Assembly (NCBI GenBank): GCA_945787635.1
Contig: CALZIK010000082.1
Span: 1-39,450 of the forward strand
Reading direction: 5' to 3'
Origin: Thermoanaerobaculia bacterium
Lineage (GTDB): Bacteria; Acidobacteriota; Thermoanaerobaculia; Multivoradales; JAHEKO01
DNA length: 39,450 nt
The translations under genes and the position numbers were made by a program. Shown here piece after piece: positions 8,858-16,353 of this stretch. Each line of letters begins with the position of its first letter. Within the stretch, counting starts at the first letter, position 1. Below the pieces are notes generated by a model. That model did no database searches and was not told where the DNA came from. It saw only the letters and a list, made by a program, of their open reading frames with translations.

Positions 8858-10630
8858 GTGCCGTTTCGGGTGCTTTCCGGCGCGGCGCCGGGTTGGCTTC
8901 TTCTTGCCATGGGCCTGCTCGTGGTCTGTTATTCGGCGTTTTCGAGTCCGACCGCGCCGGGAGGTCCGTCGGAGGCTACCTACCGGCTCCAGGCGGAGAG
9001 TCTGGTTCGAGACGGCGATCGCGCCTACGGCGAGGCCGATCGCGCGCGCTTCGCCGCCAAGAACTGGCCGGCGATCGAGTCGGCAATCGAAACGACCGCC
9101 GAGGTGTCGGTCGCCGGCGACGCTCTTCACTTTCATCGGCCGTTGCCGTACTCGCTGGCGCTGGCCCCGTTCGTTCTGATCGCGCCGGAGCGCGGTCCTC
9201 TCCTCTTGAATCTGCTGCTCTTCGGCGGTCTCGCAATCGGTCTCGGGTTGCGGTTGGGCCGCGACGCGCCAGGGAGCGCTCCCTACTGGTCCGTGGCGCT
9301 GTTCTTTGGAACGGTCGTGTTTTCGTACGTGCGTGCGGCGTGGCCCGAGCTTTTCGTCTCAGCGCTGCTGGTCCTCGCGTACCTGCTGACCAGGGAAGGG
9401 GCGCCGCCAGAGGAGCTGCCGCAGATGGCGGCGAAGCCGTCCGGGCGCTGGAAGCCGGCCCTGAGATGGTTGACGGTGGGCTGCCTCGTCGCGGCCGCGG
9501 CGCTTCAGGGACCTCTCTACGCGGTCGCATTGATGGCGTTTCTGGTGCCCGCCTTTCGGTCGCGAAACGAGGTGGCCTGGGCGGCGGCGATCGGAGGTTT
9601 CGCCGGGGTTCTCCTCGGCGCGTGGTTGCTCGGTGGGACCTTGTTCCCGGGCGTCGCGCCCTGGCTGGCCGATACCGGCCTGCCGGTCCGGGCCGGCGAC
9701 GAGATCGTCGACGTCGGCGATTGGGCGCTGCGGCTCGAGTCGGTCGAGGCGCCGCCGGTCGTCTGGGACCCCGAGCTCATGCTCTGGAACGGAGTGTATG
9801 CGTTGGTCGGGCGCCACGTGGGCGTGCTGCTGTGCTTCGTGCCGCTGGTGTTCTTCGGAGCCAGCGCCAGGTGGTCGAGCGGGCTTTTGTGGCTGGTGGC
9901 GGGTGGCGTCCTGGTCGGTTCGATCGTGCTCGATCCGTTCAACTTCGCGGGTGGGCCGGAATCTCTGGGAAATCGGCCGATGGTTCCGCTGGCGGTTCTG
10001 ATGTTCTTCGCGGTTCGCGCGTCGGCAGCCGCCTGGCCCGCGATCCTCGCCGGGGCAGCGGGCATGGTGGCGGTTGCCCCGCTGTGGCTTGGTTTGACCG
10101 AGCATCCCGGTCGCCTCCGAGCGCAGGTGGCGGCCGCTTCGCTCGCCAGGGTTTTGCCCTACGAGACCAGCCAGCGCTACGCGCCGGCCAGCGGGGAGGT
10201 CTTTAGCCGTCTGATCCTGGCTCGCACTGCGAATGGGGGGTTGCTGCCTGGCTCCGGACCGAGCCACTTCGTTCTCCGCTACGGAATGAAGGGCGAGCTT
10301 ATGGTCGCGTCGTCGCGGCGCCTCTCCGCGATAGAGCTCGAGTTCGGCCCGAATGCGACCAGTGAGCTCGAGCTCGAAGGCGGGACGGTTGAAAACCTAC
10401 TGTTCCGGCCGGGAGGTGGCGTCACCTTCGAGGTGGCTCCGAACGAACCGCGCATTCGCCATCGCATTTGGGGTCGCGATGATAGGCATTTCTTGCACAT
10501 GCTCGAGTTCTCGATGACCGGGGCGGACGGCGACCAGCCGTTTTCGGTTACCGGTGTTCCGGCCGGCGTGGCGCCGGACGGGCAGCCAGGCGGGCAGCCA
10601 GACGGTCAGATAGACGAGGAATATCGATGA
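8858..10630 (+). CDS. polytopic membrane protein with soluble C-terminal domain, function unknown
   Basis: This 590-residue protein has about ten hydrophobic segments between residues 12 and 420, then a soluble ~170-residue C-terminus. The early region, with acidic/aromatic residues after the first helix (residues ~40-75) and alternating helices, is reminiscent of GT-C glycosyltransferases or other lipid-linked sugar enzymes. I see no clear catalytic DD or DE motif, so this is a guess from layout. The last 25 residues are a Gly/Gln/Asp-rich tail with repeated GQPxGQP. GTG starts 3 bases after the glycosyltransferase stop, so joint envelope-glycan work is a reasonable inference. The stop overlaps the Nudix gene by ATGA. 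Confidence 0.65.
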   Translation: MPFRVLSGAAPGWLLLAMGLLVVCYSAFSSPTAPGGPSEATYRLQAESLVRDGDRAYGEADRARFAAKNWPAIESAIETTAEVSVAGDALHFHRPLPYSLALAPFVLIAPERGPLLLNLLLFGGLAIGLGLRLGRDAPGSAPYWSVALFFGTVVFSYVRAAWPELFVSALLVLAYLLTREGAPPEELPQMAAKPSGRWKPALRWLTVGCLVAAAALQGPLYAVALMAFLVPAFRSRNEVAWAAAIGGFAGVLLGAWLLGGTLFPGVAPWLADTGLPVRAGDEIVDVGDWALRLESVEAPPVVWDPELMLWNGVYALVGRHVGVLLCFVPLVFFGASARWSSGLLWLVAGGVLVGSIVLDPFNFAGGPESLGNRPMVPLAVLMFFAVRASAAAWPAILAGAAGMVAVAPLWLGLTEHPGRLRAQVAAASLARVLPYETSQRYAPASGEVFSRLILARTANGGLLPGSGPSHFVLRYGMKGELMVASSRRLSAIELEFGPNATSELELEGGTVENLLFRPGGGVTFEVAPNEPRIRHRIWGRDDRHFLHMLEFSMTGADGDQPFSVTGVPAGVAPDGQPGGQPDGQIDEEYR

Positions 10631-11229
10631 ACGACAACCTTGAGAACGAGCCTCATAGCTGGATCGTGCAGATGCGCCGGCGACTCGCCGAGCCCGCGCC
10701 ACTCAGGATGGGGACTGGCGAACGGCGGCCGGCTGCGGTTCTGGTGCCGCTCTTCGTCAATGCCGGTCAGCTCTGGGTCTTGCTGACCAAGCGCTCGGAC
10801 GACCTGCCGCAGCACGGCGGTCAGGTGGCGTTTCCCGGAGGCGGGTACGAGGTCGGGGAAGATGCCTGGGATGCGGCTCTGCGAGAGACGCGCGAAGAGA
10901 TCGGTCTGCTCGAGAAGGGTGTGGCCCGTCTCGGCGAGCTGGATGACGTGGACACCTTTTCGGGGTTCAGGATCCGACCCTGCGTCGGTGCGATTCCCTA
11001 TCCTTACAAGACCGAGATCAACGAGGCCGAGATCGCCGAGGTCTTCGAGGTCCCGCTGATGGCGTTCGCCGACGTGCGCGTGGCTGAAGATCGGGTGGTG
11101 ACCGTGGACGGCGTCGACCGCACGTTTCGCATCTACCACGTCGGCCGGCACCGTGTCTGGGGACTGACCGCGGGCATCGTGCGGAACCTGATGGCCAGGC
11201 TGGGACTCGAAATGATCGCCCCGGGCTAG
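10627..11229 (+). CDS. Nudix hydrolase, CoA pyrophosphatase type (NudL-like)
   Basis: This 200-residue protein has a full Nudix box at 72-94 (G-x5-E78-x7-R86-E87-x2-E90-E91-x-G93-L94). Directly upstream is the NuCoA signature (LLTKRSDDLPQHGGQVAFPG, 52-71) that defines CoA pyrophosphatases. These split CoA and acyl-CoA into 3',5'-ADP and phosphopantetheine, and need Mg or Mn bound by the Nudix glutamates. ATG overlaps the previous stop (10627-10630). Substrate preference (CoA, acyl-CoA or another dinucleotide) cannot be read from sequence. Confidence 0.9.
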   Translation: MNDNLENEPHSWIVQMRRRLAEPAPLRMGTGERRPAAVLVPLFVNAGQLWVLLTKRSDDLPQHGGQVAFPGGGYEVGEDAWDAALRETREEIGLLEKGVARLGELDDVDTFSGFRIRPCVGAIPYPYKTEINEAEIAEVFEVPLMAFADVRVAEDRVVTVDGVDRTFRIYHVGRHRVWGLTAGIVRNLMARLGLEMIAPG

Positions 11230-11236
11230 GCGAAGG

Positions 11237-11346
11237 TCGGTCGACACGGAGGTCGCCCGCCATATCTCGGGCCGAGTCAGTCTTGCCTGGCAATCGACCT
11301 CCGCTCTGGTCAACATCATGTAGCGGTCGACCGCCGTGTCGACCGA
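11237..11346. repeat. palindromic intergenic element A (~110 bp)
   Basis: A perfect 13-bp inverted repeat, TCGGTCGACACGG (11237-11249) and CCGTGTCGACCGA (11334-11346), brackets 84 bases between the Nudix and aldolase genes. A nested pair GGAGGTCG (11248-11255) and CGACCTCC (11295-11302) lies inside. The ends share TCGGTCGA/TCGACCGA with element B beyond the aldolase gene. The inner stretch GGCAATCGACCTCCGCTC also resembles part of B. It may be a degenerate member of the same family, or an operator or leader structure for the aldolase gene. Confidence 0.6.
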
Positions 11347-11403
11347 AAAACCAGGCTCGCACTTCGCCCGCCGGCGAGATATTCTGAACGACCGAAGACA
11401 AAC

Positions 11404-11409
11404 AGGAGG
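11404..11409 (+). promoter_or_regulatory. strong ribosome binding site of the aldolase gene
   Basis: AGGAGG lies 7 bases before the ATG at 11417 and fixes that start, rejecting an in-frame GTG upstream at 11336. It is one of few consensus Shine-Dalgarno sites in the window and suggests strong translation. A weak -10-like TATTCT is at 11380-11385. Confidence 0.85.
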
Positions 11410-11416
11410 GATTCCG

Positions 11417-12496
11417 ATGACCGTAGCCGATGTCGCCAGCAGCGTGAACAAGATTGAAAAGCTCCTGGGAGCCGATGCCGGCGACCTGCTCAGCCATACC
11501 TGCAAAGGAATACCGAAAGACAGCCTCTCGGCTCCCGGCCCCGACCACATCGACCGGGTCTGGGCGATCTCCGATCGCAAGCCGGGCGTCCTGGTCAACC
11601 TCCACAGGCTCTTTCACCACGGCAGGCTTTCCGGGACGGGCTACCTCTCGATCCTGCCGGTCGATCAGGGCATCGAGCACTCCGGCGCCGCCTCGTTCGC
11701 GCCCAATCCGATCTACTTCGATCCCGAGAACATCGTCAAGCTCGCGATGGAGGGCGGCTGTAATGCGGTCGCGTCGACGCTCGGCGTTCTCGGCACGATG
11801 TCGCGCAAGTACGCGCACAGGATTCCGTTCATCGTCAAGCTCAACCACAACGAGCTCCTGACCTATCCGAGCACGTTCCGGCAGGTCATCTTCGCCCAGG
11901 TCGAGCAGGCCTGGGACCTCGGCGCGTCGGCGGTTGGCGCCACGATCTACTTCGGCTCCGAGGACGGCAACTCCGAGCTGGTTGAGATCGCTGAGGCTTT
12001 CTCACGCGCACACGAGCTGGGCATGGCGACGATCCTCTGGTGCTACCTCCGCAACCCAGGCTTCAAGAAAGACGGCGTCGACTATCACGCGGCGGCCGAC
12101 CTCACCGGCCAGGCCAATCACATCGGCGCCACCATCGAAGCCGACATCGTCAAGCAGAAGCTGCCGACCAACAATGGCGGCTATCCGGCCGTCGGCTTCG
12201 GCAAAACGCACAAGCTCGTCTATTCCGACCTAGCGCCGGAGCACCCCATCGATTGGGTGCGCTGGCAGGTCGCCAACTGCTACATGGGTCGCGTTGGTCT
12301 GATCAACTCGGGTGGCGCCTCCGGCGGCGGCAGCGACCTCGCAGAGGCCGTGCGCACCGCCGTTCTCAACAAACGTGGTGGGGGCACCGGGTTGATTTCC
12401 GGCCGGAAGGCGTTTCAGAAGCCGATGTCGGACGGTGTGGAGCTGCTGAACGCGATCCAGGATGTCTATCTCTGCCCCGACGTCACCATCGCGTAG
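11417..12496 (+). CDS. fbaB: class I fructose-bisphosphate aldolase, DhnA/FbaB type
   Basis: This 359-residue enzyme belongs to the archaeal-type class I (Schiff-base) aldolases, which interconvert fructose-1,6-bisphosphate with dihydroxyacetone phosphate and glyceraldehyde-3-phosphate in glycolysis and gluconeogenesis. Recognised segments are [20 protein letters not shown] near the N-terminus, [15 protein letters not shown], the middle WCYLRNPGF, and [19 protein letters not shown], the phosphate-binding end. E. coli FbaB is 350 residues. The consensus ribosome site decides the ATG at 11417. It stands alone with its own leader and is flanked on both sides by palindromic elements A and B. The exact Schiff-base lysine was not assigned with certainty. 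Confidence 0.93.
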   Translation: MTVADVASSVNKIEKLLGADAGDLLSHTCKGIPKDSLSAPGPDHIDRVWAISDRKPGVLVNLHRLFHHGRLSGTGYLSILPVDQGIEHSGAASFAPNPIYFDPENIVKLAMEGGCNAVASTLGVLGTMSRKYAHRIPFIVKLNHNELLTYPSTFRQVIFAQVEQAWDLGASAVGATIYFGSEDGNSELVEIAEAFSRAHELGMATILWCYLRNPGFKKDGVDYHAAADLTGQANHIGATIEADIVKQKLPTNNGGYPAVGFGKTHKLVYSDLAPEHPIDWVRWQVANCYMGRVGLINSGGASGGGSDLAEAVRTAVLNKRGGGTGLISGRKAFQKPMSDGVELLNAIQDVYLCPDVTIA

Positions 12497-12617
12497 TCGG
12501 TCGATTCGGGGCCGTCTACGGCGTTACTCGACCTCGGCGCTCGTCGACGTACAAGTCCGTACGCCTACCTCGCGCCTCGGCCGAGATGCCTTGTAGCCGA
12601 CCCCGACTCGACCGACT
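12495..12617. repeat. palindromic intergenic element B (~121 bp), filling the gap between two convergent genes
   Basis: The arms AGTCGGTCGATTCGGGG (12495-12511) and CCCCGACTCGACCGACT (12601-12617) pair with one mismatch. Inside, ACTCGACCTCGGCGC can pair with GCGCCTCGGCCGAG (12 of 14 plus a wobble), and the tip is CGTAC-aagtcc-GTACG. The whole stretch folds as one long imperfect hairpin. It spans exactly from the aldolase stop codon to the convergent patatin stop codon. It could act as a two-way terminator or be a miniature mobile or REP-like repeat. No long T-run is present. Confidence 0.75.
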
Positions 12618-13840
12618 CAGCCGGATCGACTCGATGCGGGCTCGAACAGGGCCTGAATCTCGTCGAGCCGTGCTTCGGCATCGCGCTCGCCGGTGGCGAT
12701 GAGCTCACGCAGGTAGTCGCTCTGGAACATCAACAGGCTCAGGAAGTCCGGGCTTCGGGTCTGCTTGGTACCCCAGCCGCGGGTGAAGAACCGGAAGGCG
12801 GGCGGTAGCTTGACCTCGAAATCGGCGGCCATTCGGCCGAGGTCTCTGGACGGGCGAAGCACCAGGGTTCGAATCGGTCGCAGGTTGCCGTAGTGGCGCT
12901 GGGCCAGGTGCTCGAGCATGAGGTTGATCCGGTCCAGGTTGGCGGCGTCTTGGTCGATAGCGTCGAGGAAAGCGGCGTTGAGCATGGTCCCGGCGACCTG
13001 GGCGGGGGGAGGGTAGCCCGAGAAGGTCGGCTCGCTGGCCTCGGCAGCGCTCTTGAGCTGCCGGGTCGCGATCGCCAGAATCCGGTCCGCCCCGAGATGG
13101 ATCGCGGGAGCCAGCGGTGCCGCGAGTCGGATGCCTCCGTCCCCATACCAGCTGCCGTCGATCTCGACCGCCGGAAACATGAGCGGCAGGGCCGCGGACG
13201 CCATAACGTGCGCGACCCGGATTCTGGTCCGCATTCCGACGCGTCGCGGTCGCTCCCAGCCGTCGAAATCACGGCCCTGTACCCAGGTCACGGTCTGGCC
13301 GGTCGAGTACTTGAGGGTGGACAGGGCGAGGGCTTTCAGTTTGCCGCTCGCCAGGTTGGCCTCGATCCCCGCGAGCTCGCCGTCCGCGGTGTCGAGCGCG
13401 GTTCGCAGCAGCTCACGCAGCGGGGAGACATCGAGGATGCTCTCCGGCTCCGGCACCGCGCGGGTCCCGCCGGAGAACAGGCGCAAGCCCCAGCGCGCGA
13501 TATTGGCAAGCAGCGGTACCGTACCGACGCGATAGATCTTGTCGGGATCCAGATTCGCCCAGAGGCGCTCGAGTCCGTCGACGGCTTCGCTCAGCGAACC
13601 CTGGTGGGCGGCCAGGTAGACGGCATTGATCGCACCCGCCGAAACACCCGTGATGATTGGCAGCCGAGCGTCGGGCATGTTCCGCGCGAGGCACTTGAGA
13701 AATCCCACCTGGTAAGCGGCGCGCGCGCCTCCGCCGGTCAGAACCAGCGCCACGTCGCGATCGGAACCGGCCGTCGCGTGAGCGTCCGGTGCGCGCCCTT
13801 CCTGGCTGATCGTAGTGGTCTCGCTTGGATCGCCGAGCAT
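12617..13840 (-). CDS. patatin-like phospholipase
   Basis: This 407-residue protein has a patatin domain: an oxyanion glycine loop (LTGGGARAAYQVG, 34-46), the nucleophile elbow G65-V-S67-A-G69 and the catalytic Asp of D234-G-G236. Patatins are Ser-Asp dyad lipid acyl hydrolases. The last ~100 residues lie beyond the usual domain and contain LPPAFRFFTRGWG, possibly a membrane-contact segment. No signal peptide is seen, so action is cytoplasmic or at the inner membrane. It is convergent with the aldolase gene and divergent from the MBL gene. A minus-strand TACTAT lies 12 bases before the ATG. Confidence 0.92.
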   Translation of the reverse strand: MLGDPSETTTISQEGRAPDAHATAGSDRDVALVLTGGGARAAYQVGFLKCLARNMPDARLPIITGVSAGAINAVYLAAHQGSLSEAVDGLERLWANLDPDKIYRVGTVPLLANIARWGLRLFSGGTRAVPEPESILDVSPLRELLRTALDTADGELAGIEANLASGKLKALALSTLKYSTGQTVTWVQGRDFDGWERPRRVGMRTRIRVAHVMASAALPLMFPAVEIDGSWYGDGGIRLAAPLAPAIHLGADRILAIATRQLKSAAEASEPTFSGYPPPAQVAGTMLNAAFLDAIDQDAANLDRINLMLEHLAQRHYGNLRPIRTLVLRPSRDLGRMAADFEVKLPPAFRFFTRGWGTKQTRSPDFLSLLMFQSDYLRELIATGERDAEARLDEIQALFEPASSRSG

Positions 13841-13852
13841 GATTCGTCAACC

Positions 13853-13858
13853 ATAGTA
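13853..13858 (-). promoter_or_regulatory. possible -10 box of the patatin gene
   Basis: On the minus strand TACTAT ends 12 bases before the ATG (13838-13840), so the 5' leader would be only about 5 bases. No Shine-Dalgarno sequence is visible between. This is one of several genes here with a -10-like box next to the start codon. Confidence 0.3.
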
Positions 13859-13885
13859 CGAGACAAAGCGGTATTTCATTTCCGA

Positions 13886-13891
13886 TAGACT
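13886..13891 (+). promoter_or_regulatory. possible -10 box of the MBL hydrolase gene
   Basis: TAGACT lies 9 bases before the ATG at 13901. Transcription would start within a few bases of the start codon. The intergenic gap to the divergent patatin gene is only 60 bases, so both promoters must sit in it. Confidence 0.3.
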
Positions 13892-13900
13892 TCGATTCCG

Positions 13901-14743
13901 ATGCGCCTGGGAGAAGTGAACCTGCATGTGATCCGCGACGGCGGCTTTCGTCTCGACGGGGGCGCAATGTTCGGCGTGGTGCCGAAGGTCCTTTGGGAGA
14001 CCCGGGCCCGGGCAGACGATCGCAACCGCATCCGGATGAGCACAAACTGCCTTCTGGTCGAGACGTCGGACGGGCTGGTCCTGATCGATTCCGGTCTCGG
14101 CGACAAGAACGACGAGAAATTCCGCGACATCTTCGGAATGAAAGACGACGATTCTCGTCTCCCGGAAGCTATTAGCGGCAAAGGTTTTTCGCTGGAAGAG
14201 GTCCGTCACGTCCTCTCGACTCACCTGCACTTCGACCATTGTGGTTGGAATACGCGCTACGACGGCGAGAAGATCGTGCCGACGTTTCCCAACGCCACCT
14301 ACTGGCTCGAGCGCAGCGAGGTAGCTCACGCCCGCAATCCGACGCAGCGGGATCGGGCGAGTTACGACGCGCGGAACTGGGAACCTCTATTCGAGGCCGG
14401 TGTGGCTCGAGAATTCGACGACGCCGCCGAGCCGGTGCCGGGAGTGCGGGCGGTCAAGGCTCGCGGGCACAATGCGGACATGTGCGTGGTCACGATCGAG
14501 TCGGGCGGCGAGAACGCGGTCTTCTGGGCCGATCTCGTGCCCACGATCCATCATGTTCCCTATCCGTGGATCATGGGCTACGATCTCTATCCGCTGGAGA
14601 CCCTGGCCAACAAGCAGGAGTGGCTGCCGCGAGCGCATGCCGGCGAGTGGACGTGCTTCTTCGAGCACGATCCGGAGGTCGCCTGCGGCAAGCTGGTCGA
14701 ATCCGCCCGGGGCAAGCTGACTGTGGAACCGATTGCGATCTGA
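13901..14743 (+). CDS. metallo-beta-lactamase-fold hydrolase
   Basis: This 280-residue MBL-fold protein has the zinc motif H-L-H-F-D-H-C-G (in STHLHFDHCGW) at about 107-115. Further ligand positions are in the GHNADMCVV segment and the FWADLVPTIHH region, as in the lactonase-like (AttM/YtnP) subgroup. Possible substrates are lactones or thioesters; sequence alone does not decide. It ends just before the lpdA ribosome site (10 bases between stop and start), so it is probably co-transcribed with lpdA. No signal peptide is visible. Confidence 0.88.
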   Translation: MRLGEVNLHVIRDGGFRLDGGAMFGVVPKVLWETRARADDRNRIRMSTNCLLVETSDGLVLIDSGLGDKNDEKFRDIFGMKDDDSRLPEAISGKGFSLEEVRHVLSTHLHFDHCGWNTRYDGEKIVPTFPNATYWLERSEVAHARNPTQRDRASYDARNWEPLFEAGVAREFDDAAEPVPGVRAVKARGHNADMCVVTIESGGENAVFWADLVPTIHHVPYPWIMGYDLYPLETLANKQEWLPRAHAGEWTCFFEHDPEVACGKLVESARGKLTVEPIAI

Positions 14744-14752
14744 GGAGGTCGA

Positions 14753-16150
14753 GTGGCTGAAGAGAAAGACCTGGTAGTGATCGGTAGCGGCCCCGGCGGG
14801 TACGTCGGTGCCATCCGCGCGGCGCAGCTGGGCTTGAATGTGGCGGTGGTGGAGAGAGATCCCAAGTTCGGCGGTACCTGTCTCCATCGCGGCTGCATCC
14901 CGACCAAAGCGCTCCTCCACACGGCCACGGTTCTGGACCAGGCTCGGGATGCGGAGAAATTCGGCGTCGTGGTGCCGAGTGCCAGTCTCGATCTGGCCAA
15001 GGCCCAAAGCTACAAACAGGGCGTGGTCGACAAGAACGCCGGCGGTATCGAGTTTCTGTTCAAGAAGAACAAGATTGAAGGTATTCACGGTCACGGTCGG
15101 GTGATCGCTAGGAACCGGGTCGAAGTGCGGGCCTCAGACGGCTCGACCCGAGAGCTCAGCACCCGCTTCATCATGATCGCCACCGGCTCGGTGCCGCGGG
15201 AAGTTCCGATGGCGCCGACCGACGGCGGGCGCGTGGTGAACTCGGATCACATTCTGAACGTCGGTTCAGTTCCCGGCTCACTGGTGGTGATCGGCTCGGG
15301 CGCGGTGGGAAGCGAGTTCGCCTCGATCTTCAGGTCCTTCGGCTCCGAGGTGACGCTCGTCGAGATGCTGCCGAGGGTCCTGCCCCTCGAAGATGAAGAG
15401 GTTTCAAAAGAGCTGGCGCGATCGTTCAAGAAGCGGGGCATCCGAATTGACTTGGACACCAAGCTGGTCGGCACGGAGCGCGGGCCGCAAGGACTCTCAG
15501 TGTCGCTGGAAAAGAATGGAAAGCTGGAATCTCGGTCTGCCGACATGCTTCTGGTGGCGATCGGTCGGGCACCTGTGACCGACAAGGTCGGGCTCGAGGA
15601 GGCCGGGGTAGATCTCGATCGGGGCTACGTTCGTGTCAACGAGATGATGCAGTCGAGCGTGCCGAGCATCTACGCAATCGGTGATGTCGTACCGACGCCC
15701 TGGCTGGCTCATGTCGCTTCGGCCGAGGGAATCCTGGCGGCCGAGCACATGGCGGGCGAGCCGGTCCGGCCGATCAACTACGACCAAGTTCCTTCGGTAA
15801 CCTATTGCGAGCCCGAGGTGGGCAGCGTCGGTTTGACCGAGGCGAAGGCGCGCGAGCGCGGCTACGACGTCGCGGTCGGGAAGTTTCCGTTCTCCGCCTC
15901 CGGCAAGGCGGCGATCGAAGGGAAAACGGCGGGCTTCGTCAAAGTCGTTCGTGAGACCCGCTACGACGAGCTCCTGGGGGTGCACATCATCGGGCCCAAG
16001 GCCACGGACCTGATCGCCGAGGCCTGCGTGGCGCTCAAGATCGAGTCCACGACCGAAGAGCTGTTCCGGACGATTCACGCTCATCCGACCCTGTCGGAAG
16101 CGATGGCCGAAGCCGCGCATGCGGCGGTCGGCCATCCGATTCACATCTAG
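14753..16150 (+). CDS. lpdA: dihydrolipoyl dehydrogenase (E3)
   Basis: This 465-residue flavoprotein reoxidises dihydrolipoyl groups of 2-oxo acid dehydrogenases and the glycine cleavage system, passing electrons to NAD. It has the FAD loop IGSGPGGYVGA, the redox disulfide C43-LHRG-C48, the NAD loop VIGSGAVGSEFASIF, the second FAD motif YAIGDV and the C-terminal dimer-interface H444-P-TLS-E449. AGGAGG at 14743-14748 fixes the GTG start at 14753. Only E3 and, 200 bases on, E2 are present; no E1 gene is in the window. Palindromic element C separates E3 from E2. Confidence 0.96.
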   Translation: MAEEKDLVVIGSGPGGYVGAIRAAQLGLNVAVVERDPKFGGTCLHRGCIPTKALLHTATVLDQARDAEKFGVVVPSASLDLAKAQSYKQGVVDKNAGGIEFLFKKNKIEGIHGHGRVIARNRVEVRASDGSTRELSTRFIMIATGSVPREVPMAPTDGGRVVNSDHILNVGSVPGSLVVIGSGAVGSEFASIFRSFGSEVTLVEMLPRVLPLEDEEVSKELARSFKKRGIRIDLDTKLVGTERGPQGLSVSLEKNGKLESRSADMLLVAIGRAPVTDKVGLEEAGVDLDRGYVRVNEMMQSSVPSIYAIGDVVPTPWLAHVASAEGILAAEHMAGEPVRPINYDQVPSVTYCEPEVGSVGLTEAKARERGYDVAVGKFPFSASGKAAIEGKTAGFVKVVRETRYDELLGVHIIGPKATDLIAEACVALKIESTTEELFRTIHAHPTLSEAMAEAAHAAVGHPIHI

Positions 16151-16169
16151 TGGCCGGTAACGCTCGAAG

Positions 16170-16291
16170 CGATACTAGATGGCCGAGCCATTCGTCGTCG
16201 AGGTCAAGGCGCGCCGACGCAGTCATAGCGGTGCCTATGTCGAGGAGGCGCAACGTAGAGATCGGCGACCAGGGCCGGGCAGGTAGTATCG
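16170..16291. repeat. palindromic intergenic element C (~122 bp)
   Basis: The ends CGATACTA (16170-16177) and TAGTATCG (16284-16291) pair perfectly and continue inward with GGCC (16181-16184) against GGCC (16273-16276). Further pairing runs through TCGTCGTCGAGGT against ATCGGCGACC. The tip is CATAG-cggtgc-CTATG. The reverse complement of element B shares ordered words with C: CAAGGC, TACGTCGACGAG versus TATGTCGAGGAG, and AACGCCGTAGA versus CAACGTAGAGA. This supports a common repeat family of about 120 bp. It occupies the lpdA-E2 gap. Confidence 0.65.
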
Positions 16292-16353
16292 GTTTGGGTG
16301 TTGCAGGCCACTGGCACTCGAAAGATTACAGAGCTTTAGGATAGGGAGAACGT

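Noticed and set aside
8536-10206. 556-codon plus-strand open frame
   Set aside because: It is the alternative frame across the glycosyltransferase end and membrane-protein gene; it is Arg-rich low-complexity sequence typical of GC shadow frames.
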